Positions 15,631-23,442 are shown, counted from the stretch's first letter. The stretch: 26,362 bases of DNA from CAZWZG01 sp964638245 (GCA_964638245.1 CAZWZG010000028.1:1-26362), one strand, 5' to 3'. Notes: a model not told the origin generated them from the letters alone. Numbers and translations are program-made.

Positions 15631-15825
15631 GATCGCCCTCCCAAGCCCCGTCAAAAGGACGCTGCCACGGCGCGGCTTTGGCGCGCAAGGCCCGGTTTCG
15701 TCCATCGGCACAAAAGTTTCCGATCCCGCGCATTTGGCATTTTTCCCTTGAACTGTCCGGTTTCGCTGCGTCTCTTACCAATAACGCGGCGAGAAAAACG
15801 CCCGAGGAAAACAGGGGGATGCGGG

Positions 15826-16875
15826 ATGACCGACGGTGTGGTCGAACTTCGCAACGTATGGAAAATCTTCGGAGACAAAGCGCCCGAAGCCATGGCGGCG
15901 GTCAATTCCCGCGGCCTTGGCAAGGCGGAAGTCCTTTCGGAATTCGAATGCGTCGTGGGTGTGAGAAACGCCTCCTTCTCCGTCTCCGAAGGCGAGATTT
16001 TCTGCCTCATGGGCCTCTCCGGCTCCGGCAAATCTACGCTGGTGCGCCACATCAACCGGCTGATCGAACCCACCGCCGGATCGATCCACATCCTCGGCGA
16101 AGACGTCGGCGCGATGAAGCCCGAAGCGCTGCGGGCCCTGCGGGCCGACAAGATCGGCATGGTCTTTCAGAACATGGCGCTACTGCCGCATCGCTCCGTG
16201 CGCGAAAACATCGCCTTTGCCCAGGAATTGCGCGGCGTGGACGGATACACCCGCGCGCAGGCCGCTGACCGCGCGATCGAAACAGTGTCCCTTGATGGCT
16301 ACGGCGACCGGCTTCCGTCCGAGTTGTCGGGCGGCATGCAACAGCGCGTCGGGTTGGCCCGCGCGCTCTGCGCGGACCCTGAAATCCTTCTGATGGACGA
16401 ACCATTCTCCGCACTCGATCCCCTGATCCGGCGACAGTTGCAGGATGAATTCCTCGGCCTCAGCCAGAACCTGAAGAAAACCACCGTCTTCATCACCCAC
16501 GACCTGGATGAGGCGATCCGCATGGGCAACCGCATCGGCATCATGAAGGATGGTGAGATCGTGCAGATCGGCACAGCCGAGGACATCATCACGGCTCCGG
16601 CGGACGATTATGTCGCCGACTTCGTGGCCGGGATTTCGCGCCTGAAGCTGGTCTCGGCGGCCAAGATCATGGTCGACCCGGACGAACACGCCGCGCACCA
16701 TGGCCCGCTGGACGACGACGCGCCTGTGGCTGCGCCCGACGACAACCTCGACACGCTGGTCGAACTTTCGACCGGCACCGATGCGCCCGTCGCGATCATG
16801 GCTGACGGGGCGACGGTGGGCGTGGTGACCAAGGACACCCTTCTCAAAGGCCTCGCCGGGGGAACAGAAGCATGA
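15826..16875 (+). CDS. quaternary-amine (glycine betaine/choline-type) ABC transporter ATP-binding protein
   Basis: The ATPase of a ProVWX/ChoXWV-type importer on the inner face of the membrane. The 349-residue product begins MTDGVVELRNVWKIFGDKAP. Walker A MGLSGSGKSTLVRHINRL, Q-loop GMVFQNMALLPHRSV, signature LSGGMQQRVGLARAL, Walker B ILLMDEPFSALDPL and switch His VFITHDLDEA are all intact. The spacing and the RLIEPTAGSIHILGED and FQNMALLPHRSVRENIAF stretches are those of ProV. After the ATPase core (to about residue 275) is an acidic His/Asp linker (DEHAAHHGPLDDDAP) and a short C-terminal piece (DAPVAIMADGATVGVVTKD) that looks like one degenerate CBS motif, where ProV usually has two. The ATG at 15826 is preceded by AGGGGGAT. 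Its stop overlaps the permease start as ATGA. The substrate is inferred from family and from divergent betC. Confidence 0.9.
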   Translation: MTDGVVELRNVWKIFGDKAPEAMAAVNSRGLGKAEVLSEFECVVGVRNASFSVSEGEIFCLMGLSGSGKSTLVRHINRLIEPTAGSIHILGEDVGAMKPEALRALRADKIGMVFQNMALLPHRSVRENIAFAQELRGVDGYTRAQAADRAIETVSLDGYGDRLPSELSGGMQQRVGLARALCADPEILLMDEPFSALDPLIRRQLQDEFLGLSQNLKKTTVFITHDLDEAIRMGNRIGIMKDGEIVQIGTAEDIITAPADDYVADFVAGISRLKLVSAAKIMVDPDEHAAHHGPLDDDAPVAAPDDNLDTLVELSTGTDAPVAIMADGATVGVVTKDTLLKGLAGGTEA

Positions 16876-18674
16876 GCATGACCGCCGTTTCCGAAGGCGA
16901 CCTCGCCGCACCCGACACCCGCGACGCCACCGTTGAAACCTTCGTCGAAAAGAACGCGAGCTACTACACGGGTGTGTTTGAGAAGATCCAACGCGGGCAG
17001 GCGGGCTTTGCGCATTTGAATTTTGCCGCGCTTCTGGTGCCATGGTTCTGGGCCTCACTGCGCGGGGTCTGGTTGGTGTTCTGGCTGGCACTGGCCATCG
17101 ATGTGACCGCTCTTGTGCTGTTGCTCCAGTACTTCAAATACACGCCGCTCCTGACCGAGGCGCTGGCGGACCCCGAGAACAACCGTTTGCTGATCGAGCG
17201 CTATACGGGCTGGATTTCGACATACGTCACCTGCGGCGCGATCCTGTTGATCGGCGGCCGGCTGGCCGTCGCGGCCATGGCCGACCGGACCTACTACCGC
17301 CAATACGCCAAGTGGCGCATCGATGCGACCGTACCCAACGGCTGGGAAATGCGGCGCCTGATCCTGGCCTGCATGATCCTGATCTTCTGTGTGCCCCTCA
17401 CGCTTTATCGCGCCACGCAGCAGCGCCTCGACGAACGCGCCTGTTTCAACCAATTGCGCGCGGGCGAAAGTTTTACCCAGCTTCAGGCGCAGTACGGCGA
17501 AACCGATCCCGCGCTCCTGATCGCAGCCATCACCGCTGCGCAAGGAGAGGTCACGACCGAACGCGGCCGCCTCAGCGCCATCGAAAGCCCCACGGATGAG
17601 CAACGCTCGCAAATGTCCCGCTTGCGCAGTGAGGAACGCAGCCTTGGGCGCGACGCGGACGCGGTGCGTGATTTTCAGGCGATTACCGCCAAAGACCGCT
17701 TTGATTGCGCCTTTATCGACGATTTCCCAACACTCGCGCGGCTCGATCCGCCCGAGGATGTGACCTATCGCCGGGTGACGAACGATCAGGGCGAAAGCGA
17801 GATGATCGTGGACATTCGCCCGCCCGTTGAGGGGCGCAAGGTGAACTATTTCACCTATTCCGCGGAAAGCATCGATATCTCGATCAACTACCTGCGCGCG
17901 CGGTTTGCGGGCGGCTTTGACGCCATGACCAACGTGCTGCGCCAATCGCTGATCCGGGTGGAGGTGGTGTTCATGTTGACACCCTGGCCCGTGATGGCCG
18001 GACTGGTTTTGCTCATATCATGGGCCTACGCGGGCAGGGGGACGACGATTTTCGTTGCCGCCTCGCTCGGGTTCCTGGCGGTGTACGAGCTTTGGCAGAT
18101 CGCGATGCAGACGATGGCACTGGTGATCGTGTCGACTGCGGTCTGTGTGATCGCAGGGATCCCCATCGGGATATGGATGGCCAAGAACAAGATCGCGCGA
18201 TGGATCACCGAGCCAATCCTGGACGTCATGCAGACGATCCCGTCGCTGTCCTACCTCGTGCCTGCAGTCGCCTTCTTTGGCATCTCGCAGCCGCCCGCCG
18301 TGCTGGCCACCGTGATCTTCGCCATGCCGCCGATCATCAAGCTAACAGCGCTAGGCATCCGACAAGTGCCCGAATCCACCAAGGAAGCGGCTCTTGCCTT
18401 TGGCGCAACCGACGGTCAGCTACTGCGAAAAGTCGAGTTGCCCATGGCCGTGCCATCCATCATGGCTGGCCTTAACCAAACCATCATGCTGGCACTATCG
18501 ATGGCCACGATCTCTGCTTTCATCGGCGCCGAGGGCTTGGGGGCGATCGTCACCAGTGCGCTCGGGGATGCACAAGCCGGGAAAGGGCTATTGGCAGGGA
18601 TCGCGATTGCACTGGTCGCCATGGTCATTGACCGCATCCTCAAAGGCGTACGCGAAAGCTACAGCCGCGTTTAA
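16872..18674 (+). CDS. quaternary-amine ABC transporter permease with long N-terminal extension
   Basis: The membrane subunit of the importer, 600 residues, about twice the size of the catalytic permease core. The C-terminal region, from about 365, is a normal ProW-type permease: WQIAMQTMALVIVSTAVCV, TEPILDVMQTIPSLSYLVPA and the EAA coupling loop EAALAFGATDGQLLRKVELP (505-524). The N-terminal part has TM segments at about 50-88, 114-136 and 163-180. Its FVEKNASYYTGVFEKIQRG plus NFAALLVPWFWASLRGVW pattern resembles DUF2628-type membrane domains. Residues 185-365 form a soluble, helix-rich, probably periplasmic insert with a short coiled-coil-like stretch (RGRLSAIESPTDEQRSQMSR). The ATG overlaps the ATPase stop by 4 bases. 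The core call is firm; the N-terminal role is unknown. Confidence 0.88.
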   Translation: MSMTAVSEGDLAAPDTRDATVETFVEKNASYYTGVFEKIQRGQAGFAHLNFAALLVPWFWASLRGVWLVFWLALAIDVTALVLLLQYFKYTPLLTEALADPENNRLLIERYTGWISTYVTCGAILLIGGRLAVAAMADRTYYRQYAKWRIDATVPNGWEMRRLILACMILIFCVPLTLYRATQQRLDERACFNQLRAGESFTQLQAQYGETDPALLIAAITAAQGEVTTERGRLSAIESPTDEQRSQMSRLRSEERSLGRDADAVRDFQAITAKDRFDCAFIDDFPTLARLDPPEDVTYRRVTNDQGESEMIVDIRPPVEGRKVNYFTYSAESIDISINYLRARFAGGFDAMTNVLRQSLIRVEVVFMLTPWPVMAGLVLLISWAYAGRGTTIFVAASLGFLAVYELWQIAMQTMALVIVSTAVCVIAGIPIGIWMAKNKIARWITEPILDVMQTIPSLSYLVPAVAFFGISQPPAVLATVIFAMPPIIKLTALGIRQVPESTKEAALAFGATDGQLLRKVELPMAVPSIMAGLNQTIMLALSMATISAFIGAEGLGAIVTSALGDAQAGKGLLAGIAIALVAMVIDRILKGVRESYSRV

Positions 18675-18707
18675 TCAACCAAGAAGAAACCAACTGGGAG
18701 AACCAAA

Positions 18708-19658
18708 ATGAAAACCATTCTGACAACAGCCGCCGCCATCGCGCTTTGCGCCGGTGCTGCGTCTGCTCAGGAACGGGTCGCGATTTCGGACCTGAACTGG
18801 AACGGCGCCAAGGCGATTGCTGCGGTGCTCGAAGGCATCATCGATGGGCCGATGGGCGGCAATGCCGACATCGTGCAGGGCATGAACCAGGCCGCCGTGA
18901 TCATGGAAGGCATGGACAAGGGCGATGGCTCGGTCGACATCTACACCGACCTGTGGATGCCCAACCAGCAGGCGCTTTGGGACGAGTATGTCGAGAACCG
19001 CGGATCGGTCGCCACAAACCAGCCTTATGCCGGGACGTCCAACATCTACGTGCCCGCCTACATGGCTGAAAAAGGCGTGACTTCGATCGAGGATCTCGCC
19101 GATCCAGAAGTCGCAGCGATGTTTGATACCGACGGCAACGGCAAAGGCGAATACTGGGCCGGGGATGTAACCTGGGCCTCGACCAAGCGCTGGCAGATCA
19201 AGTTCAAATCCTATGGTCTCGACGGCCTGTGGGAGCCGAACATCGTGTCGGCAGATACGTTCAAGGCCGGTCTTGAGGCGGCTTACGCGTCCTCGCAACC
19301 CCAGCTGTTCTATTACTGGACGCCCGAAGCCATCCACGTGAAATACGACCTCGTCGCGCTTGAAGAGCCAGCCCGTTTTGACGGCTGCGAAGATGTCGAT
19401 CTGGATGCCGAAAACTGGCTTGAAGTGTCCACGTTCGAATGCGTGATCGCCTCCAACGAGATCTTCATCGGATATTCCAAGTCGCTCGAAGAGCGGAACC
19501 CGGCGGTGGCCAACATGCTCTCCAACATCCAGTTCACGGGTGATGAGATCAACGAGTGGATCGTCGAAATGTTCGACAACAAGCGCGACCCAGCTATCGT
19601 TGCTGAAGAGTGGATCGCCGACAACGAAGAACTGGTGATGAGCTGGATCAACGGCTGA
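18708..19658 (+). CDS. quaternary-amine ABC transporter substrate-binding protein (ProX/OpuAC type)
   Basis: The periplasmic binding protein of the importer, 316 residues. A Sec signal peptide (MKTILTTAAAIALCAGAASA, cut before QERVAI) is clear. The mature protein begins VAISDLNWNGAKAIAAVLEG, the usual start of glycine-betaine/choline binding proteins, and has several Trp/Tyr clusters that could form an aromatic cage for a trimethylammonium group: DIYTDLWMPNQ, GEYWAGDVTWASTKRWQIKF, QLFYYWTPEAIHV. GGGAGAACC-type ribosome site (CTGGGAGAACC) precedes the ATG. It lies 33 bases after the permease and is the last gene before a strong terminator, so the operon is ATPase-permease-binding protein. Betaine, choline, choline-O-sulfate or TMAO are candidates; betC next door favours the choline group. 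Confidence 0.9.
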   Translation: MKTILTTAAAIALCAGAASAQERVAISDLNWNGAKAIAAVLEGIIDGPMGGNADIVQGMNQAAVIMEGMDKGDGSVDIYTDLWMPNQQALWDEYVENRGSVATNQPYAGTSNIYVPAYMAEKGVTSIEDLADPEVAAMFDTDGNGKGEYWAGDVTWASTKRWQIKFKSYGLDGLWEPNIVSADTFKAGLEAAYASSQPQLFYYWTPEAIHVKYDLVALEEPARFDGCEDVDLDAENWLEVSTFECVIASNEIFIGYSKSLEERNPAVANMLSNIQFTGDEINEWIVEMFDNKRDPAIVAEEWIADNEELVMSWING

Positions 19659-19689
19659 TTCCTACCTCTTAGGGGAAGTGGGTGAGAAA

Positions 19690-19722
19690 GGCCGCCGGGG
19701 CACCCCGGCGGTCTTTTGCTTT
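19690..19722 (+). terminator. rho-independent terminator of the ABC importer operon
   Basis: An 11-bp GC-rich stem (GGCCGCCGGGG at 19690-19700 with CCCCGGCGGTC at 19703-19713, one G-T pair) with a tight loop is followed at once by TTTTGCTTTTG. It lies 31 bases after the stop of the binding-protein gene. Confidence 0.9.
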
Positions 19723-19737
19723 TGCCCGGCTCAGTGG

Positions 19738-20202
19738 TCAGTCATGGGGCGGATTGCGGGCCGCCTGAATCTCTTGGGCGCGCTCGGGCCAAGTGCTCTG
19801 GATGAAGGCCAGTACGTCCCAGATGTCGTCATCGCTCAGCGTGTCACCGAACGCCGGCATCGCGCTCTTGAAGTTCGGCATGCCGAACCCTTCCATGAAG
19901 GCTGCACCGCCCAGCTTGGTATAGTCGAACAGATGCCGGTTGCCGTGATGCCACGTGTGCCCGGTCACGTCATGGGGCGGGGCAGGGAGCGTGCCGTCGG
20001 CATTCTGACGCTGCCAGTTTGGCTGCCCTTCAAGGTTCGCCCCATGGCAGGACGCGCAAAATTCGCCATAAAGCGCCTCACCCGCCACGATATCGCGTCC
20101 GTCAAGTTCATGCGCGGCTTCGACCGCGGGCGTCACCGCAAGCCCCGCAACCAGCGTTCCCGCGCCGACAACGCCAACAAGCCAGACCCAGCGCAAGACC
20201 AT
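19738..20202 (-). CDS. class I c-type cytochrome
   Basis: A 154-residue periplasmic or membrane-tethered cytochrome c. The N-terminus (VLRWVWLVGVVGAGTLVAGL) is an uncleaved anchor or signal peptide. The heme site is GEFCASCHGANLEGQPNW (Cys49, Cys52, His53), and the Met ligand lies in SAMPAFGDTLSDDDIWDVLA, a very typical class I ending followed by FIQSTWP. The length and the GGAAFMEGFGMPNF and HTWHHGNRHL segments resemble small cytochromes found next to copper or oxidase genes, but none is here. It overlaps its upstream partner by one base (TGATG), so the two are translated together. Electron partner unknown. Confidence 0.9.
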   Translation of the reverse strand: MVLRWVWLVGVVGAGTLVAGLAVTPAVEAAHELDGRDIVAGEALYGEFCASCHGANLEGQPNWQRQNADGTLPAPPHDVTGHTWHHGNRHLFDYTKLGGAAFMEGFGMPNFKSAMPAFGDTLSDDDIWDVLAFIQSTWPERAQEIQAARNPPHD

Positions 20203-20642
20203 CAGTTCGAGACCCTGTAATCTCGGTGACAGGCCGTGCAGGACTGACCAACCGTCCGCAGTCCGGCGCGCAGATCGTCAAGCGTTTCGACCGAGGTGGA
20301 CAGGCGCAGCGCGTCCGCTTCAAGCCGGGTCGCGATCGCGAGGAAGGCATCGAAGTCCTCCCATATGTAGGGGCGCGCCTCGGATTTCGGGTCCGTCTCG
20401 GGCGCGGCGAACAACTGGGGCGTGGCCGCAGCCGCAACGCGCAGCTGCGCCAACGCCTCGCGCGCCGCCGCCGCATCGAACGGCGTTGCGCCCTTGGCCA
20501 TGCTGCCAAGGGGTTCGAGCGCATTACCTTGCTCCACCATATTGTCCATGCGCGCCTTGACTGCCGGGTTCTGAACGCCCTGATGGGCATAGGCTGCGCT
20601 TGCCAGAAGCGCTATTGTGGGGATCAAGGTGCGTGCTTTCAT
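20202..20642 (-). CDS. class II c-type cytochrome (c'/c-556 type)
   Basis: A 146-residue periplasmic cytochrome with a Sec signal peptide (MKARTLIPTIALLASAAYA). The mature part is an all-helical four-helix-bundle sequence (VKARMDNMVEQGNALEPLGS, AAAREALAQLRVAAAATPQL, EDFDAFLAIATRLEADALRL), and the single heme site is near the C-terminus, GQSCTACHRDYRVSN, as in cytochromes c' and c-556. Met residues near position 32-35 could be the sixth ligand of a c-556. It is the first gene of a two-cytochrome operon, with its start facing the divergent epimerase gene across 148 bases. Role in electron transfer or NO handling cannot be decided. Confidence 0.9.
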   Translation of the reverse strand: MKARTLIPTIALLASAAYAHQGVQNPAVKARMDNMVEQGNALEPLGSMAKGATPFDAAAAREALAQLRVAAAATPQLFAAPETDPKSEARPYIWEDFDAFLAIATRLEADALRLSTSVETLDDLRAGLRTVGQSCTACHRDYRVSN

Positions 20643-20790
20643 CGGGTCAGTGCGTCTTTGACTTTGGTCGGTGCTAGGCCTTCCAGTAGGGGTAAGGTCA
20701 AGTCACGAAAGGTTCAGGTTGACCTCGTTCCAGCCTCGACCCGGCGCGCCCCTGTGCTAGCTTGCCCCGCGACACCAAGGGGAGGCACGC

Positions 20791-21669
20791 ATGCGTATTC
20801 TGTTCACCGGCGGCTCGGGCAAGGCCGGGCGATATTCTGTCCAATACCTGATGGATCAGGGCCACCGCGTCCTGAACGTCGACCGTGTCCCGCTTGACCT
20901 CGAGGGCCTCGACAACCGCATCGCCGACCTCACCGACGCAGGCCAGGTTTTCGACATCATGGCCAGCTACGCGGGCTTTGACGAAATGCACCCCGGCACC
21001 GGCGTGCCCCGCTTTGACGCGGTGGTCCATTTCGCCGCCATCCCGCGCCTGCTCCAAACGTCGGACAACGAGTGCTATCGCACCAACGTCCTGTCGACCT
21101 ACAACATCCTCGACGCGGCCACGAAATACCGCATCCCCAAGATCATCTTCGCCTCCTCCGAGCCGACCTACGGCATCTGTTTCGCCGATGGCGAGATGAA
21201 GCCCGCCTACATCCCCATCGACGAAAACCACCCCACAATCCCGCAAGACAGCTACGCCATGTCCAAGGTCGTGAATGAGGCCACCGCGCGCAGCTTTTAC
21301 GCTCGCTCTGGCCTCGACATCTACGGGCTGCGCATCAACAACGTCATCGAACCCCACGAATACGAGCGCGACTTCCCCGGATACGTCGCCGACCCCGACA
21401 CCCGCCGCCGCAACATCTTTGCTTACATCGACGCCCGCGACCTCGGCCAGATAGTCGAGCGTTGCCTGCAAACCGACGGCCTCGGCTACGAGGTTTTCAA
21501 CGTCTCCAACGACAACCATTCGGTCGGGCTCACCACGCCCGAGATCATCGCGCGCTACTACGACGGCGTGCCCATGAAATCGGAAATGGGCGAAACCGAG
21601 ACGTTCTATTCCAACGCCAAGGCCAAGCGGATGCTCGGCTTTCAGCCCGAGCATAACTGGACGCCCTAA
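20791..21669 (+). CDS. NAD-dependent epimerase/dehydratase family protein
   Basis: A 292-residue extended short-chain dehydrogenase. The N-terminal Rossmann motif is MRILFTGGSGKAGRYSVQYL; FDAVVHFAAIPRLLQTSD is the family VxHxAA segment; IIFASSEPTYG holds the catalytic Ser/Thr, and SYAMSKVVNEATARSF has the Tyr155-Lys159 pair. LRINNVIEPHEYERDFPGY is the substrate-loop region. Its size and VHFAAIP resemble sugar-nucleotide or uronate dehydrogenases, but no substrate can be assigned. GGGGAGG precedes the ATG. Its TAA overlaps the stop of the next, converging gene by 4 bases. Confidence 0.88.
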   Translation: MRILFTGGSGKAGRYSVQYLMDQGHRVLNVDRVPLDLEGLDNRIADLTDAGQVFDIMASYAGFDEMHPGTGVPRFDAVVHFAAIPRLLQTSDNECYRTNVLSTYNILDAATKYRIPKIIFASSEPTYGICFADGEMKPAYIPIDENHPTIPQDSYAMSKVVNEATARSFYARSGLDIYGLRINNVIEPHEYERDFPGYVADPDTRRRNIFAYIDARDLGQIVERCLQTDGLGYEVFNVSNDNHSVGLTTPEIIARYYDGVPMKSEMGETETFYSNAKAKRMLGFQPEHNWTP

Positions 21670-22316
21670 CCCAGCTCGGCGGCGACAAATCCGCTTTCGA
21701 CGGCCTCGGCCACAAACGCATCCAGTGCCGCCGCACCCGGATTGTTCCGCCCCGGCAAGACCATCGCTTGAGAGACGCGCGCCAACACGCCGGGCAGGAT
21801 CGTCACATCCGGATCACCGTCAAAGAACCGCTCAAGGGACGCCCGCACGCCCGCGACCGCATCGCCATGCCCGGCCCTGAACCGCTCGAAACTCTCGCCC
21901 GGCGTCGCCGCATGCTCCAAGGTTGCCGCGCGCAGATCCCGACGCAGAACCAGTTCGTAAGCCGACCCCTTGGCCGCGACCACGACAACCCCATCTCGGT
22001 CGGCCTGCGCGGGATCGGCGATCGGTGACCCGGCACGCACGGCATAGGTCGCCTCGATCACATGATAGGGACGCGAGAAGGTGACCGTTTCCGCGCGCAG
22101 GGGATCGACGGCCATGAACGCGACATCCCAAACGTCCTTATCGGCATCGTCGAAAACCTTGCCCGCCCCGTAGTACAGCACCGGCTCGAACGCGAGGCCG
22201 TTTACTTGGGCCCATCTCTTCGCCAAAGCCGGACTGACACCGGTCAACCGCTTTCCATCCTGTTGAACAAGCGCGCGGTTGCCAAGATTGATCGCCGCGC
22301 GCAGACGTCCCGTCAC
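21666..22316 (-). CDS. solute-binding (family 3-like) protein without signal peptide
   Basis: A 216-residue protein resembling bacterial extracellular solute-binding proteins of family 3: RLTGVSPALAKRWAQVNGL, DVWDVAFMAVDPLRAETVTF, SRPYHVIEATYAVRAGSPI and GVVVVAAKGSAYELVLRRDL are the conserved order of that fold. It begins directly with VTGRLRAAINLGNRAL (read as Met at a GTG), with no signal peptide, so it should remain in the cytoplasm. The GTG overlaps the TGA of the upstream reductase (GTGA), tying its translation to that enzyme. It may bind a ligand as a sensor or accessory protein rather than serve an ABC importer; no transporter genes adjoin. Function unknown. Confidence 0.8.
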   Translation of the reverse strand: MTGRLRAAINLGNRALVQQDGKRLTGVSPALAKRWAQVNGLAFEPVLYYGAGKVFDDADKDVWDVAFMAVDPLRAETVTFSRPYHVIEATYAVRAGSPIADPAQADRDGVVVVAAKGSAYELVLRRDLRAATLEHAATPGESFERFRAGHGDAVAGVRASLERFFDGDPDVTILPGVLARVSQAMVLPGRNNPGAAALDAFVAEAVESGFVAAELG

Positions 22317-23200
22317 GGCTCCAGCCCGTTTCGCTTGGCCACGAAATCCACGAGGTGGGGCATGTAATTTTCCGGCCCGTCACCCCCCGTCGCATGGGCC
22401 ATCGCCATCGAGTTCTTGGCGGCGTTGCCCACCGGGTTGGCCATGCCCGCCGCATTGGCCATCGATTCAATATACGTCAGGTCCTTCAGCGCGTTCGAGA
22501 TGGTGAACTTGTGGCTCTCCTTGTTGCCTTCCAGCGCATAGCCCATGAACGTCTGGTAAAACCCGCAATCCATCCGGCTGCCCCGGATGATGCTGTCAAA
22601 ATCCTGCACCGTCAGCCCGACCTTGCGCGTCAGCGTGATAGCCTCGGCATAAAGCGCGGCGTAGCCCAGCGACAGAAAGTTGTTGATCAGCTTGATCTTG
22701 TGACCCGCGCCGGTGGGCCCGACATGGACGATCTTGGCCGCCCAAGCCTCGATCACCGGGTTGATGCGGGCGAACACATCGTCCGCGGCCCCCACCATCG
22801 CCTGCAACTCGCCTGCCTCAGCCTGCACCGGAGTGCCGCCCAAGGGCGCGTCGGCAAGCGCGACACCCTTGGCCGCCATTTTCTCCGCCAGTGCCGCAGT
22901 CGAGGTCGGATCGGACGTCGAGCAATCGACAATGACTGACCCTTCAGCCAATCCGTCCCAAAGCCCGTCGATGATCGCCTCAACCTGCGGCGAACCGGGC
23001 GCGCAGATGTGGATGATGCTGGACGCCGCGGCAAGCTCGGCCAGAGAGGCTGCCTCAGTCGCGCCCTTGGAGACCAGATCGTCAATCGGCGCGCGGTTGC
23101 GATTGGCGATCACCGTCACAGGGTATCCCGCCTTCAAAAGGCTCGCCGCCATGCCGTGGCCCATAAGCCCCGCGCCGATAAATCCGATTTTTTCTTGCAT
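22313..23200 (-). CDS. 3-hydroxyisobutyrate dehydrogenase family NAD(P)-dependent reductase
   Basis: A 295-residue beta-hydroxyacid dehydrogenase, the family that includes 3-hydroxyisobutyrate dehydrogenase and tartronate semialdehyde reductase. The N-terminal Rossmann motif is KIGFIGAGLMGHGMAASLLK; then DCSTSDPTSTAALAEKMAAK, the substrate loop LADAPLGGTPVQAEAGELQA, and catalytic Lys170 in GAGHKIKLINNFLSLG, followed by the all-helical C-terminal domain. Length fits the family. The ATG at 23200 has GGAG at ribosome distance. It is coupled to the downstream solute-binding-like gene. Substrate cannot be read from the sequence: the DAPLGGTP loop departs from the DAPVSGG of the best-known members. 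Confidence 0.9.
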   Translation of the reverse strand: MQEKIGFIGAGLMGHGMAASLLKAGYPVTVIANRNRAPIDDLVSKGATEAASLAELAAASSIIHICAPGSPQVEAIIDGLWDGLAEGSVIVDCSTSDPTSTAALAEKMAAKGVALADAPLGGTPVQAEAGELQAMVGAADDVFARINPVIEAWAAKIVHVGPTGAGHKIKLINNFLSLGYAALYAEAITLTRKVGLTVQDFDSIIRGSRMDCGFYQTFMGYALEGNKESHKFTISNALKDLTYIESMANAAGMANPVGNAAKNSMAMAHATGGDGPENYMPHLVDFVAKRNGLEP

Positions 23201-23258
23201 CTCATATTCTCCAGAAGGGCATACGGCCCGTAATCAAGGCGCAAAGCGCCGCCGGGCA

Positions 23259-23385
23259 AGCGCCTGCCCGTCCCGGCGGGCTGGCGCTGCGTCTGTGGTG
23301 GCGCGTCGCTTGTGCCGACGATGACACGACAACCATAAAGCGCCAACGCGGAAAGGCCAGAAGCGCCACCCCACGGGCAGGCGCT
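23259..23385. repeat. nested inverted-repeat region without a gene
   Basis: The 242-base gap between the reductase and the LysR gene has no convincing gene. AGCGCCTGCCCGT (23259-23271) and its exact complement (23373-23385) form a 13-bp dyad. Inside it are TGGCGCT/AGCGCCA (23282-23288 and 23339-23345) and GGTGGCGC/GCGCCACC (23297-23304 and 23363-23370). The two inner pairs cannot both form with the outer pair (they cross), so alternative folds are possible. It directly adjoins repeat copy C. A structured RNA or a composite repeat element are equally open. Confidence 0.5.
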
Positions 23386-23389
23386 CCCC

Positions 23390-23433
23390 CTTCATCTGGA
23401 CAGAAATATCCCGGGGTTTGGGGCAGAGCCCCA
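23390..23433 (+). repeat. intergenic repeat, copy C
   Basis: A 44-base unit beginning CTTCATCTGG and ending TGGGGCAGAGCCCCA plus A/T, 41 of 44 positions identical to the copy at 14072-14115. It lies 9 bases beyond the LysR gene stop and could end its transcription. As with copy B, CGCTCCC stands immediately before it. Confidence 0.85.
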
Positions 23434-23442
23434 ATCACTTTC

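Noticed and set aside
15748..15776. TTGAAC-N17-TCTCTT as promoter of the ABC importer
   Set aside because: Minus-10 matches only 3 of 6 positions; placement is plausible but too weak to list.
20698..21654. 318-codon frame antisense to the epimerase gene
   Set aside because: Val/Gly/Asp-rich mirror of the coding frame; the plus strand has full catalytic motifs.
23202..23438. Short minus-strand frames over the gap next to lysR
   Set aside because: Arg/Ala/Pro-rich, no homology that I recognise, and they lie across inverted repeats and repeat copy C.
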